A stretch of DNA of 64,000 nucleotides, taken from Amorphophallus konjac (Eukaryota > Streptophyta > Magnoliopsida > Alismatales > Araceae). Where the stretch lies: the NCBI GenBank assembly GCA_022559845.1, contig CM040123.1, forward strand, positions 320,149,933 to 320,213,932, written 5' to 3'. Below, piece by piece: positions 53,224 to 64,000 of the stretch (its first letter is position 1; each line of letters opens with the position of its first letter). The notes below the pieces were generated by a model. The model saw only the letters and a program-made list of their open reading frames with translations, did no database searches and was not told the origin of the DNA. The position numbers and the translations under genes are program-made.

Positions 53224-56200
53224 TGTTGTGCCCCTGTGTGATTTTGATAATGGCTGACACACCATGAGTCACACTGAGGTGTGCTAATTAATTTAGATGA
53301 CTGTTTGAAGGCTTAAGTATTTGATTGGTTGCTTCAATAGCTAATTCAATGAATATGGCTAGATTGGGTTAACGTAGTGGCTAATGGTTCATGCAGTGCG
53401 TTGACGCAGTGGAACAGCTGGGTTGACGCCATGCTGCTTTGTCCTTTTTGTTGCTCAATAAGTCTTAAAGTCTGTACAGGGTAGTTCATGCATCACTCGC
53501 GAAGTCCATACATTGGGCCATTCATCAAAGTCCATACGTTGTATTATGTTTGTCAAGCCAACACATTGCACTGTAGATGCATCGAAGGGAAGTATGCACA
53601 TTGGTATGTTCATATGAAGTCTGTACATTGGAAGTGTGTACAGTGTTCAGTTGCCTTCTCATAAAGTCTGTTCATCGCCTTCACACTTTCAATTGCTGAG
53701 TCTTTACATGTTTTGAGGTTGACAACACTATAAGCCTTAGTGTCGTTGTTTGTTCCATCGCGTGCTGAACACTGCAGCACCTCGTGCTGATTTCTGTGCC
53801 ACCTCGTGTCGTTTTCTGTTTATGTCTTCGAGTCTTCTGTATTCGTGTTGTTTCTTCCAAGACCCCGTGCTGATTTCTGTGCCACCTCGTGTCATTTTCT
53901 GTTTATGTCTTCGAGTCTTCTGTATTCGTGTTGTTTCTTCCAAGACCCCGTGTCTTTCTTGCTTTGTGATTACACTTCGTGTCGTTTTCTGTTTTCGTCT
54001 TCGAGTTGTTTTCAGCCCGTGTCGTCCTTGTATTCGAGTCGTGTGTATGTCTTCGTGTTAATCTTGTGTTGAAGTCAATACATTGGTGGCTAAGTATATA
54101 CACTGTCTCTTGGCTCAAGCATCACTTCGTGAAGTCTGTACAGCGTTCAAGTCTATACAGCCTCATCTTTACCTTCGTTCTGGCCAAGTCTACACAACGC
54201 TTGCCTGACTTCTGTGTTGAAGTCTGTACAACCAATCTCTTGCCAAAGTCTATACATCCACAGTGGATCTTCAAAGTCTGAACATCCGTTCACTACACTC
54301 AAGTCTATACATCCACAGTGGAATGCCAAGTCTGTACATTGGCCTCAAGCTTCACAGGTCTACACATTGTCTTCAGCGTCAAAGTCTGTACAGTGGGTCA
54401 ACCTGCCAAGTCTATACATTGGACTCTGTTTCACAAAGTCTGTACACTGGTTCTCAGATGTTCCAAGTCTATACATCGCTGATTGGGCTAAAGTCTATAC
54501 AGTCGTTTGGAAAGTCTATACTTTGTGAAGTCTGCACATTGGTTTCTCATTTGCTTCAGAGTCTATACACTGGTTCAAACTGCAAGTCTATACATTGGCG
54601 ATTGGGGTTCCAAGTCTAGACATTGATTTACTATTCAAGCCTTGATTCGAAGTCTGTACATTTGATTGTCTCATTCAGCGTCTCTCTCAAGTCTATACAA
54701 TGTTGCATTGCATATGAAGTCTATACAGCATCTGTGTCTCATTAAGCGTCTCTCTCAAGTATATACTCTTCAGAGGTTAAGTCTGAACATCCATCCTTGT
54801 AGACTGTACACACTTCAGCAAATGTTCATCCCCTTCAAACGAAGTCTATACACTCTTTCCTTCACGCCATCAAGTGTGTACACTGCCTTCCCAAGGACTC
54901 TTTCATCAAGTCTATACAGACTTAGCGAAAGCTCAGCATGTCTGTACACTAGTTTCTCTGGCACGTTAACTCTAAGTCTATACACTCAGGTTGCTGAAGG
55001 GTTTCAAGTATATACACTGCATGCTCACCAAACTAAGTCTATACACTCGTTCGCTATCTTGAAGTCTATGCATTTGTTTGATAAGCTTCAAGTCTATACA
55101 CTCTAGCTGCATCGTGGCTGTACACACTTTGTTAAACAGCCTGAACCAAGTCTATACATCATCTGATATCTTCTTATGACTGTGTGACAGGTACTGCTCG
55201 TGAAGCCTATGAAGTGCACGTGATCCGAGGATTGGCACCTGGCACGTGATCCGATGATAACGCCCTAAATGCTGCAGCTATAAATACCAGGCCGCCTCCA
55301 TCAAGTGAAGGATTGGGTATGAGTGAATCAAAAAGGAGGATCGAGAGTGAATAGTAGAAGAAGGACTGAAGCAGTAAGAAGAAAGAAGAAGAAAGAAGAG
55401 ACAGAGAGAGAGCCTGCGAAAGAGAAGAAAAAGAAGAGTGAGAAGAAGAGAGAGCTAGAGAAAAGGAAGCTTCAACTGAAGATCAGTTCCTGCTGGACCG
55501 TGGATCAAATCCAGGCCAGCCAGCTCCTGCGAGAGCCTTTGTGCTTTTTATTCTTCCAGCTTTCTGTTGCTGCGGTCTTTGGTTTTTCCTTTTTAAAACA
55601 GTCACTTATTGTTCTTCCGATTGCCCTGTTGGGGATCGGGTTCCTCCTGTGGTCTCAGGAGAAGGGAGATCTTGTGTCTTCGGTTTGCAAGTAGCTGGGT
55701 GCTACTTGTGTTTGGTTCCCTCCGGTTGGGAGGAAGGGAGGTCCGAGACCTCTAGGTTGCCTTTGACAGGGTGTCATTGGTAGGTTACCCTCCGGTTTGG
55801 AGGAAGGGAGGTTTGGTCCTCCGGTTCTGGGCTTGAGGGTAGCAAGTCCAGGGGTTCCCTCCGGGTCTGGAGGAAGAGAGACCGTGTGTCTCTGGTTTCC
55901 AAGTGGCTGGGAGTCACTTGGGGTGTCCCTCCGGTTGGGAGGAAGAGAGGAGGTTGTTCCCCTGGTCAAGCTGTTTGGCAGCAGTTGTTGCAGACTGAGT
56001 CTGCTGTGCTAGTGTAACTAGTGGAAGCCTCACTCCGGTTGGGAGTGAGGGGTGGACGTAGGTCCTTGGACCGAACCACCTAAAAATCTCTTGAGCAGTG
56101 GTTTATTTGTGCGTTTGCTTCCGCTAGATGATTGATTAGGAGCGCTCCAAGTGTCTCTTCATTTGTTCAATTGAATTAGTTTCTATTATGGTATTGTGTT

Positions 56201-56284
56201 TAGCTTCCGAGGTTTAAATTGGGTGTTATTCCTAGCAGGATACATTCACCCCCCCCCTCTGTATCCAGGGCTTGCACCCTAGCA
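53224..56284 (+). repeat. 3' LTR of gag-only copia
   Basis: A 3,061-bp partner of 45626-48614. It carries an extra tandem copy of an 83-bp unit (53785 and 53868) and small indels in the motif array. It ends CCTAGCA before the duplicated TACTT. Confidence 0.96.
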
Positions 56285-56289
56285 TACTT

Positions 56290-59047
56290 TATGCTCCCCC
56301 ATGTCTAGCTCCCCGTTCTTGATTAGGGCTTCAATAAAATCCTTGAAGACATAGCAGCCTTCGACAGTATGCCCGAGCACCCGGTGGTATAAGCAGAAGC
56401 GCGGGTCATCTTTCTTCTTCAGGTCACCGGGCCTCTTCGGCTCTGGCAGTGTAATTTTGCTGTAGCTGGTTGCCCATTCGAACAGGAGTTTGGACTTGTC
56501 TCGGGAGAAGGAATAAAGTTTGTTTTTCATCTTCTCCCTTAGTGAATGGCCCTCCCGCCGTTCTGTAGTTCTGGGCGGAGGAAGGTTGGCAGCCGCCTTG
56601 GCTTTCTCTTTCTGCTTCTCAAAAGCCTGGAAGTCTAATGTGTGCACCTCAGGGGGAGCTGGCTTCTTCTCGGCCTGTCTGGCCCTCTGGCTTGACATGG
56701 CTGGGGTGGAGGAGTATCGGGCCAAAAATGCCTCGATCTCCGCTACCACATTATTCAGGCGGTCGAATGTCTTGACCTCAGTGCCGATCATCCTTTCCAG
56801 GATTTCTTTCTTCAAGTTTTGTTTGTAGATCTGCACCGCATCCTCCTGGTGCGGGGGACGCCTGCACCTCATGCTGAGGTTCCTCCATCTCTTGATGTAG
56901 TCGAGGGCCGACTCATCATTCTTCTGTCTCGTGGCATAAAGTTCTGCCACGGTGACCTCCCGTTCTGCAACATAGAATCTTTCTTTGAACTTCTTCTGCA
57001 TGTCAGGCCAGTCAGCAACGGACCCGGGTGGCAGGCTGGAGTACCACTCGAAGGCGAGTCCGGTAAGTGTTGAGCCGAAGAACTTCAGGAGATAGGCTTC
57101 ATCAGCAGCTAGATCTCCCATGATGTTCACATAGTAAGCAATGTGTTCCCTAGGGGACCCTTGCTCGTTGAATTTTTCAAACTTCGGCGGCTTGGTGATG
57201 CCGACCGGCAGCTTCCTTGCGGCATAGTGGGCCGGGTAGGGTACCCGGTAGACGTCAAACGGCGTCTGATCCCCTTCGCCCCTCTCGACCAATTTCATAT
57301 CTATCATCTGCTCCAGCATCAACCGGCTAACTGTTGCCGGGTCGACCGGATTCGGGTAAAAGTGAGCGGGCTGCGCGCTCGGGGTGGCTACCACGGTCGC
57401 CCGGGGGGCCATAGGGGACCCTTGTGAAGGCGGAGCCTGTGGCAGGGCCACTGCTGTGTAATGTGTTTGCTGTGGGGGCGCGCCCCCGAGAGGGTTGAGG
57501 GTTGCTGGAAGAGCTGCCTCTGAAGACTGCCCCCTGTCCCTGGGTACTTCGGGTATAACCTCGGTCTGCCAGGACATCGGGGGCGGTGTGTTCCGCTCAC
57601 TTAGCTGCTTCTTGAGTGACTCGATTTCCTGCTGGAATCGTTGTATCATGAGCAGCATTGTAGGGTCAGCTGTGGGGAGACTGGGCATGCCCCCTGTCTC
57701 TTCGGCAGGGGCGTCCTCGGATGATGTCGAAGGTCCGCCGCTCGTGTCGCCGGTAGTGACCACGTTGGCCGCGAGGGATTCCTCGGGGAAGGTCCCTCCG
57801 GCGCCTGGGGGTGCTACATTGCCTGCCGCTCTCCCACTTCTAGTGAGGGGTCCCGGTCTGGCGGCCAGTCTGGCCATTTCTTCAGGATCGATAGGCAAGG
57901 CGCCATACCGCCCGTAAACTCCTGCCATGCTGCAGGTGAATGTCTGCCACCTCTTGTTCTTGTTTCTTTTTGTCGCCCTCCTGGACGATCTTCCCGGGAG
58001 CACCAGTCTGTTAAAGACCGATCGTCGGGGCGGCGCTTCCTCCCGAACAGGGGACTGGCGCGGCTCCTCCGGACGGGTCCTCGACTCCACGCTAGGTGCG
58101 GGTCGGGCGCCTTCCTCTTGAAAAGCGGAAGCCATTGCCCCCAGCAGTCTCTGGCGGCCGGCGGGGGTGCTACCCGGGCCTCGGAGGTAATTCCTCATAG
58201 CCTGCTCGATCCCTTCCCACTCCTGGTCAGGGAGAGCGGCCTGGGGTTGCATGTCGATGACAGCGGCAAGAGGAGAGCAGGCCGTGAGAGCCGGGCGGGC
58301 GGCATTGTGCAGGCGCCCTTGGCGACGGCGGCGGGTATTCCCGGACGGCGCTGGGATGACGGGTGCCGGTCGGGAAGTTGGGGTCATCACCTCGACCCTG
58401 TCATCTTGTCGGGCCCTCCTCGGGCGGAAAGCGCTGGGCCCCGCTTGGGCGGGTGTAGCAGGCTGGGCCCCCTTGGGTACCCAAACTTGTTTCAGTTTGG
58501 CCGGCCTGTGTAGGGTTGCGGGCGTTACCCTTTCCTTCAGCTTCTCCAGCCCTTGGAAGGAGTTGCGGACTGGGATGGTCGGGATGACGCGGTCCGGCGT
58601 CGCCTGGGACCTCTGCCCGTCTAGGCGGACTCGGAGGGCCCCAACAGTCATGGACTTCCCGGAGTTGGAGGCGCGGCGCCCTGAGCCGGTGCCGGTGTTG
58701 TTCCTCCGGAGCCTTCTTCGGTGGGATGTCGACCCTTGGTGGGACGGGCCGGTGGTTTGGTGCACGTGGTGCACGTTGCAGCTCAGCGTCGTTGTCGGGA
58801 CGCTGGTATTGTTCTTGGCCATAGCTCGGCCGGCAGCAGCTTCAGTGGCCCCCGGGGCGGGAGCGTTGACCTGGGACTCTTCGGGCGCCTTCACCTCGAG
58901 GATGTTGGCGAAGGCTACCCCCAAGAAGTTGGGGAAGCCCACAGTGGGAGGGAAGCTCTCGAAGTTGAGGGGCACCGCCAGGTAGCCGCCTCGGACATGG
59001 TTCTCCACGACTTGAGGGCCGCAAACAACATCCATTGTCGGTTCCAT
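56290..59047 (-). CDS. Gypsy gag N-terminal part
   Basis: An open frame of over 900 codons; the first plausible ATG is at 59047-59045, although the frame stays open upstream to 59131. A long basic and Pro/Ala-rich N-terminus comes first. The retrotransposon gag domain is at about 57210-56860 (ITKPPKFEKF, FEWYSSLPPGS, FKERFYV, YIKRWRNLSMRC). A Lys/Arg-rich stretch and a CLYHRVLGH...GCYVFKD module (56410-56350) follow. The frame is cut by the copia at 56284; its last codons beyond that are copia LTR. It is the 5' part of the gene continued at 45535-45620 and 35810-39039. Confidence 0.9.
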
Positions 59048-59081
59048 GATGCCTCTCTCTCTTCCTGCATTTAAGAAAGTA

Positions 59082-59131
59082 GCACAATTAGTATTACAAG
59101 AAGGGGGCCGCGGGGCCCCTAACTTCGGCAA
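59082..59131 (-). other. Leader arm of inverted repeat around gypsy primer site
   Basis: The reverse complement of this segment matches 59396-59444 in the LTR: TTGCCGAARTTAGGGGCCCC, then CGCGGCC, a variable 8-10 bp, then TAATACTAATTGTGC. The arms bracket the primer site about 265 bp apart and could pair in the RNA. Confidence 0.8.
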
Positions 59132-59149
59132 AGAGATGAAGGGTGGATA

Positions 59150-59168
59150 GGTCCCACCAGGCGTGCCA
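59150..59168 (-). other. Primer binding site of giant gypsy
   Basis: Four bases inside the 5' LTR the minus strand reads TGGCACGCCTGGTGGGACC. It starts with the TGG that pairs with a tRNA CCA end. I cannot name the tRNA with confidence. Confidence 0.7.
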
Positions 59169-59395
59169 GAGTTGTGGACGCGCTTAAATTCGCTGGTTCA
59201 GGTGGTTTTGTCTATTAAGTGCGTGGGCGTGCCAGTCACCGAAGTGACGATTTATTCGGGCTCTGAAGAGCCCATGGTGCGCTCGATCTGACTTCGTCAG
59301 GCGATTGTGTGGTTCGTGTCGGGACCGAATCCCGTCGTGCCATAAAGGTCACGACGTCATTTACATCCCCCATACGAGGGAATACCCTTGATTAA

Positions 59396-59444
59396 TTACC
59401 AAAATTAGGGGCCCCGCGGCCGAAAAGAATAATACTAATTGTGC
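59396..59444 (-). other. LTR arm of inverted repeat around gypsy primer site
   Basis: Pairs with 59082-59131. The arm is also present in the 3' LTR (about 15904-15953), where TTGCCGAAATTAGG matches the leader arm even better than here. Confidence 0.8.
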
Positions 59445-62400
59445 AAGAAAAAGATAGGAATGGATCACACTGAGGGTTGTATTCAGACCACAAACCGCTG
59501 GTCATGTCGATCACTCGTGGACCTTTTCATATTCAGACACGGGTCCGTGATGGAAACGCAACGGGAAAAGCCGGGACAAATCCGTTCAAGTGTTTGCCGA
59601 ACACCCGGTAACTTTAGTGATGACTCGGAGGGCGTCCGGAACGAGGAGCAAATCTGGTCTGATCAAGATGTCGGCCCGAGGCTAGGTCGAGACCGGACCA
59701 TGTCGGGATGACTCCCAAGGTCCGAGCCCGGCCTGAGAGGGCGGCATTATTGTTCCTTTTGCCCCGGGTCGCGGGGAGAGATGGGGGCTGCAGTGTGGGC
59801 CCTAGCTACTTTTATTTGGGGTTTCCTTAGTTATATGTTTTGATTTCTGATTTGATATTTATTGTTTATTTGTGCCTTTGTCCAGGATGATTTCTCTTCT
59901 TTTATTCATCAGTGTTGTTATTACTATCATTATTTTCTTTACCATTTTTTTATTACCTCTCCCACCTCTTTTATCATTATTAATGCTGCACATTCAAAGT
60001 CCTTTATCTAGCATAATTTTCATTAATTCATTTGTTGCTGTTAAGGCTCTTATCATGATATATCTCTGTGTGTATGTGGTGTGCCGGCGAAGGAGAAATA
60101 GGGGGTGTACCGCTGGAGCTTAGAGGGGTGTACCCCTGAAGGTTTGAAGGGTGTACCGCTGAAGCCAACGAGGGAGTACCGCTGGAGGTAATAGGGGTGT
60201 ACCGCTAGGAGGCTCAAAAAGGGGGTGTACCGCTGAAGGTTTGAAGGGGTGTACCGCTGGGGGCTACTTGGAGTGTACCGCTGAAGGCTGCTTGGGGTGT
60301 GCCGCTGAAGGCTGCAACGGCGAGGGTGTACCGCTGAGGCCATAGCTGGAGAGTGTGTCGGTGAAGGAGGGGGGGGTGATATAAAGTCTGTACGTTCCTC
60401 AGCCTCAAGTCTATACATTGCCTATTCAACCAGCACACAAAGTCTATGCGTCCTTTAGTCTAAAGTCTGCACATTGCCTATTGACCGCAGCTCGAAGTCT
60501 GTACATTGGCTGCTCAAAGTCTGTACATTGTCCATTGGCTGCAGTTCAAAGTCTATACATTGGCCATTGGCTGCAGCTCGAAGTCTATACATTGATGACC
60601 CCAAAGTCTACACGTTGCAGCTCAAAGTCTATACATCGTCCAGCATAAAGTCTGTACGTTGCGACATGAAGTCTGTACATTGCAGCATAAGTCTATACGT
60701 TGGCTGGCCCAAAGTCTATACACTGCTCATTGGCCGCAATTCAAAGTCTATACATTGGCCAGCCCAAAGTCTATACATTGGCCAACTCAGAGTCTATACA
60801 TTGTAGCTCAAAGTCTATACATTGGCCATCATGAAGTCTGCACGTTGGCCACCCTAAAGTCTATACATTACAGCCCAAAGCCTATACATTGGCCAAGTCT
60901 ATACGCTGCAGCGTGAAGTCTATACGTTGGCTGGCCCAAGTCTGTACGCTGCAGCACGAAGTCTATACATTACCCAAGTCTATACACTGGATCCCGTTGA
61001 GACGGTGGATGAGGGTGTATCGGCGAAGGGAAGGAGTGTGCCGCTGAAAGGGCCAGGAGGAGTGTGCCGCTAAAGGGTGTGTCTATGGGGGCAATTAGGG
61101 GCGTACCGCTGAAGGTTCAAGGGGCGTGCCGGGGAAGGCTTTGAAGCGTACCGCTGAAGGCTGGGAGGAGTGTGCCGCTAAAGGGTGTGCCCATGGGCAA
61201 TTAAGGGTGCACCGCTGAGGGTTCAAGGGGCGTGATGGTGGAGGTTCAATCAGTCTTCAATTTCTTATTTTTAAGGCTTTTCTTTTCTTCTTATTTTAAT
61301 TTCCATGCAATTTAATATAAACTTCCCCCTTGTTTCCGTTTTGCTCGGTTCAGCCTCTTTTCTTGCGGGTCGGGCGTTCGGGCTGCCGGGTAGTTAATCA
61401 GTTCCGTTCTCGTCATGGTGCCGGCAGTGGCTTGATTAGCTGGGAGGTTCATTGATTATTCTATTCGTTTGTTGCTTCCTTTTGCCTCTTTTAATGTTTT
61501 GTTATTTTCTCACAAAAATTCGGCAGCATCTCCCCTTAACCCGGGGCGTAAGGGAGATAAAGGGAACACGCCCACATGGAGTAGCGGAACCCGACAACTG
61601 GAGGTGGGCGCTCGAGGGTAGCAACACCTTTATACAACCTCGGAAAACACGAAGGGGACAACGGTGGGCTGAAGGCCTCCCAGGCTAAACAAGGTGGACT
61701 GGGGCTCAAAAGGGCGTACCGTTGAGGGCCTGACGAGGAAGGTGTACCGCTGGAGGGCCACCATGGGGTGTGCCGGCCAAAGAGCCAGAAGGGTGTACCG
61801 CTGAGGGCTGAACGGGGTGTGCCGCTGAGGGCTAATGGGTGTGTGCCGCTGAGGGCCAATGGGTGTGCCGCTGAGGGCTGGACAGGGTGTGTGCTGGGGA
61901 AGGCTGAAAGGGTGTATCGGCCAAGGGCCAGACACGTGCACCGCTGGAGGCTTGAAAGAACTGAATGTATGGTCTGGGAGACTTACAGATTATTCAGGAG
62001 GACAGGGAAAGTTTAAGGCCAAAGATGGGCCACTGGTAGCCGTGTATTCGGGCAGTGAGTGAGAGTCTCCCTCTCTCTTCAAGCCCGTGGGCATAGTAGA
62101 TGGCCACGGAAGGGAGTGAAGAGTCCATGAGGCCAAGGATCGTGAGAGGGCGATCATATTGACGTGGAAACCCCAAGAACACTGGAGAGACGAAGAGACA
62201 GAGGGAAAACGAACAACCCGTCAAAGACCATGAAAACTAGCACAAGCCAACAAAAATCATAGAGAAACCCGGAGAGGGTGATTTTCCTTCGTGGGAGGCA
62301 AAAGGCCGTAGCTCTACATGCATATTACAAAAGAAAACGCCCAAACGAGGCCATGGACAAAGGGAAAAATCCAAGACAGAGAACGGGAGGAGGAATGAAA

Positions 62401-62642
62401 TACAAAAGGGAAGAAAGCATTGGGGCTTAAGACATGGGCCACCGTCCCCAACCCTCTCCCCCCCCATTACATCAAGCTCTCTCTCTCTTACTCTTGCTTC
62501 TTCCCGGTGGTCGTCGGAGGAAGCTCCCACCGGGACGCCTCTTCTTCTCTTCTCTCTTCTCCTCTTTCTCTTCTCTCTGAGTCTTCCTCTGTTTTCCTTG
62601 TCTGTCCCTCCTCTGTCCCCCCTCTGTCTGTCGAACAGGAGG

Positions 62643-62651
62643 CTTTTTATA
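62643..62651 (-). promoter_or_regulatory. Candidate TATA box of giant gypsy
   Basis: TATAAAAAG on the minus strand, conserved at 19175-19183 in the other LTR. If used, transcription starts near 62610 and U5 plus R exceed 3 kb. No competing strong TATA was found further downstream. Confidence 0.5.
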
Positions 62652-63381
62652 CTCCCAGCCATCGGCGACTTTGAGCACGACCGTCGAAGGCGGGAAGCTG
62701 GCTGTGATGATGGGTTTGACCTGCTCCTGTCCTGGCTGTCAGTGGGGTAGCCTGCGTGGCCCAACCCATGGTTGACACCTCATAGAGCTCACTGTGCGCC
62801 AAGGATGCGTAGGGCATGGGCACCATGTCGTTTAGCCGTTGAAAATGCCTTACGCTGTGCCGTTGGCGAGCTGCACAAGCGTGCCGCAGGAGAGCCAAAG
62901 GGCGTGCCGCTGGAGCCCCTGAAGGCGTACCGCTGAAGCCCGTTTGGGCGTGCCGCTGAAGGCCCATTTGGGCGTGCCGCTGAAGCCCTTGGGGCGTGCC
63001 GCTGAAGGCCCCTTTTTTGGGCGTGCCGCTGAGGGCCTATTTGGGCGAGCCGCTGAAGGCCATTGGGCGTGCCGCTGAAGGCCATTGAGCGTGCCGCTGA
63101 AGGCCATTGGGCGTGCCGCTGAACGGCCTGATGGGCGTGCTTTTGAGCCGGTTGTGAGCACGAGCTGTGGCACATTTAATTTTATTCGAGGCCCAGGGAT
63201 TGTGGGACTCTTGGTGGTTGATTTCTCTTCAATGTCGTGACTCCGGAGACGGCTTCACAGCAGTATGCATACTTGGGGAGCCCGGGCGATCAGTCTCTCC
63301 GGGGCTTCTTCACTCGGCGCCGTTGTTGACGCGAGGCCGGGCGTGATATTAGGGTGTGCAATTTTTGGTGTCCACATAGGG

Positions 63382-64000
63382 TTCTGGAAATATGGGTAGA
63401 CTGCAGGCAGATCTGAGAGGAGGTGAAGAACGAAAATATAAAAATGTAAAATAAAAACTAGAAGCTCCACCAATTTTTCTAGGATGTGGTGATGACCCCT
63501 GGAACTCGCCCTGAAAGTTTGGGCTCCAGAAGATCTCGTGGCTGAGAGCAAGAAATATGAAATAAAGGGGCTGTCCTGAGTGGACAGAACTCCGGCGACG
63601 GTGGCGGTGGTGCGACGGCGGCACGAAGGCGGCAGCGGCGACGATGACGATCTCACGAACTGATAGAGGAGGCTTCACACCTCAGGATCACAGCCTTCCC
63701 AGCTGCAGAAGGGGGAGAGTGGAGAGAGAGAGAGGGGCGGCCCTTGCTCTTTGGAGGAAATTCCAATAATTTTTCTTTCATTAATTCCAATCAAATAAAA
63801 ATACATGCTATTTATGTGAAATAACAAAAGACACTAACTATCCCTACATCTAGGGTTGGGGAGGGGTAAAAGAGGGAGTCCACAATTTATTTCTCCCATG
63901 TGATTTGGAACAAATAAAAAAAGATTTCAAACTTATTAAACTATAATAAGCTAGGGGTCCCCCCTTGACTTCTTGGCTCCCATTTTTGAATTTTGCTACC
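63382..64000 (-). repeat. TR-GAG-related LTR, second part (to window end)
   Basis: Continuation of the LTR at 14365-15682 after the giant gypsy insertion. It resembles the equivalent end of the solo LTR (TTTCATTAATT near 63770, like 26130-26150). Together the two pieces give 1.94 kb against 2.07 kb for the solo LTR, so the true end should lie about 100-200 bp beyond the window. The 109-133-codon minus-strand ORFs are not supported. Confidence 0.75.

Larger units (their letters stand above)
45626..56284 (+). mobile_element. Gag-only Ty1-copia element (Sirevirus-like) with six zinc knuckles
   Basis: A 10,659-bp element with LTRs 45626-48614 and 53224-56284 and TACTT duplications at 45621-45625 and 56285-56289. 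It has an initiator-Met primer site, a long gag, and then 2.2 kb of non-coding sequence; protease, integrase, RT and RNase H are absent. The LTRs look about 1 percent different by eye, apart from an 83-bp duplication and a few small indels, which suggests the youngest insertion here. At least six GGGGGAG purine modules lie between 51270 and 53223. The gag end (WVPK) is where protease would start in the full copia at 2776-13691, so pol is missing precisely from the gag boundary. Confidence 0.95.
15683..63376 (-). mobile_element. Giant Tat-lineage Ty3-gypsy retrotransposon with antisense gene
   Basis: Bounded by near-identical 4.2-kb LTRs (15683-19930 and 59173-63376) with TGTGG...CCACA ends and a TAGGG duplication (15678-15682, 63377-63381). 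It spans 47.7 kb. Removing the three nested insertions and their duplicated targets leaves about 28.5 kb. Order from the right: 5' LTR, primer site, gag-protease, RT, degenerate RNase H, second RNase H, integrase, tandem repeats, an antisense plant-mobile-domain gene, more tandem repeats, purine tract, 3' LTR. The dual RNase H and the antisense additional ORF are known of the Tat group. gag and pol keep long open frames, with one in-frame stop and one frameshift. The antisense gene has three probable TGA stops. Confidence 0.95.
59173..63376 (-). repeat. 5' LTR of giant gypsy
   Basis: A 4,204-bp partner of 15683-19930. The minus-strand TATA-like box is at 62643-62651. GTGCCGCTGAAGG units lie upstream of it (62880-63130) and more units, with the AAGTCTRTACATTGG array at 60383-60990, lie downstream and so probably in R-U5. 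The duplicated TAGGG follows at 63377. Confidence 0.96.

Overview
The window is plant nuclear DNA, almost certainly from an angiosperm, made entirely of nested LTR retrotransposons. I see no host gene, rRNA, tRNA or CRISPR. The plant assignment rests on Ty1-copia elements with methionine-initiator-tRNA primer sites (TGGTATCAGAGC), a Tat-lineage Ty3-gypsy element with dual RNase H, a gag-only TR-GAG element and a plant-mobile-domain gene. The species cannot be told from the sequence.

Layout, outermost first, with each insertion placed by matching target-site duplications (TSDs) where both ends are visible. (0) An outer Sirevirus-like copia (+ strand) gives 1-2747 (3' internal part with a decayed env-position ORF) and the start of its 3' LTR (2748-2775, continuing 13692-14364). 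(1a) A complete minus-strand copia (2776-13691, TSD GACCG) sits 28 bp into that LTR. (1b) Further on, an LTR of a TR-GAG-related family (minus) begins at 14365, is split, and resumes at 63382-64000. (2) The splitting insertion is a giant Tat-type gypsy on the minus strand, 15683-63376, TSD TAGGG, LTRs of about 4.2 kb. With later insertions removed it is about 28.5 kb. (3) Three elements landed inside the gypsy: a solo LTR (24644-26715, TSD CGCTG), a gag-only TR-GAG element (39045-45529, TSD CCTCC) and a gag-only copia (45626-56284, TSD TACTT).

Read right to left, the gypsy has: 5' LTR, primer site, a very long gag-protease frame (split by both gag-only elements), an in-frame TAA, reverse transcriptase with degenerate RNase H, a frameshift, a second (archaeal-like) RNase H and integrase. 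Then comes a 1.3-kb block of 76-bp tandem repeats and a pyrimidine tract. Beyond it a second gene runs on the opposite strand, convergent with pol. It is an intron-containing gene of about 1,800 codons with a plant mobile domain and a C-terminal coiled coil, driven by its own TATA box at 21982. Upstream of it lie 49-bp and 129-bp tandem arrays, then the polypurine tract and the 3' LTR.

The signals most worth following are: the antisense spliced gene; the element's size; a 15-bp motif (AAGTCTRTACATTGG) amplified about 26 times in the gypsy LTR and about 43 times in an unrelated copia LTR; a copia gag with six CCHC knuckles; an inverted repeat bracketing the gypsy primer site; and gag-only parasites from two superfamilies in one gypsy gag gene. 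All divergence figures and repeat counts are by-eye estimates.
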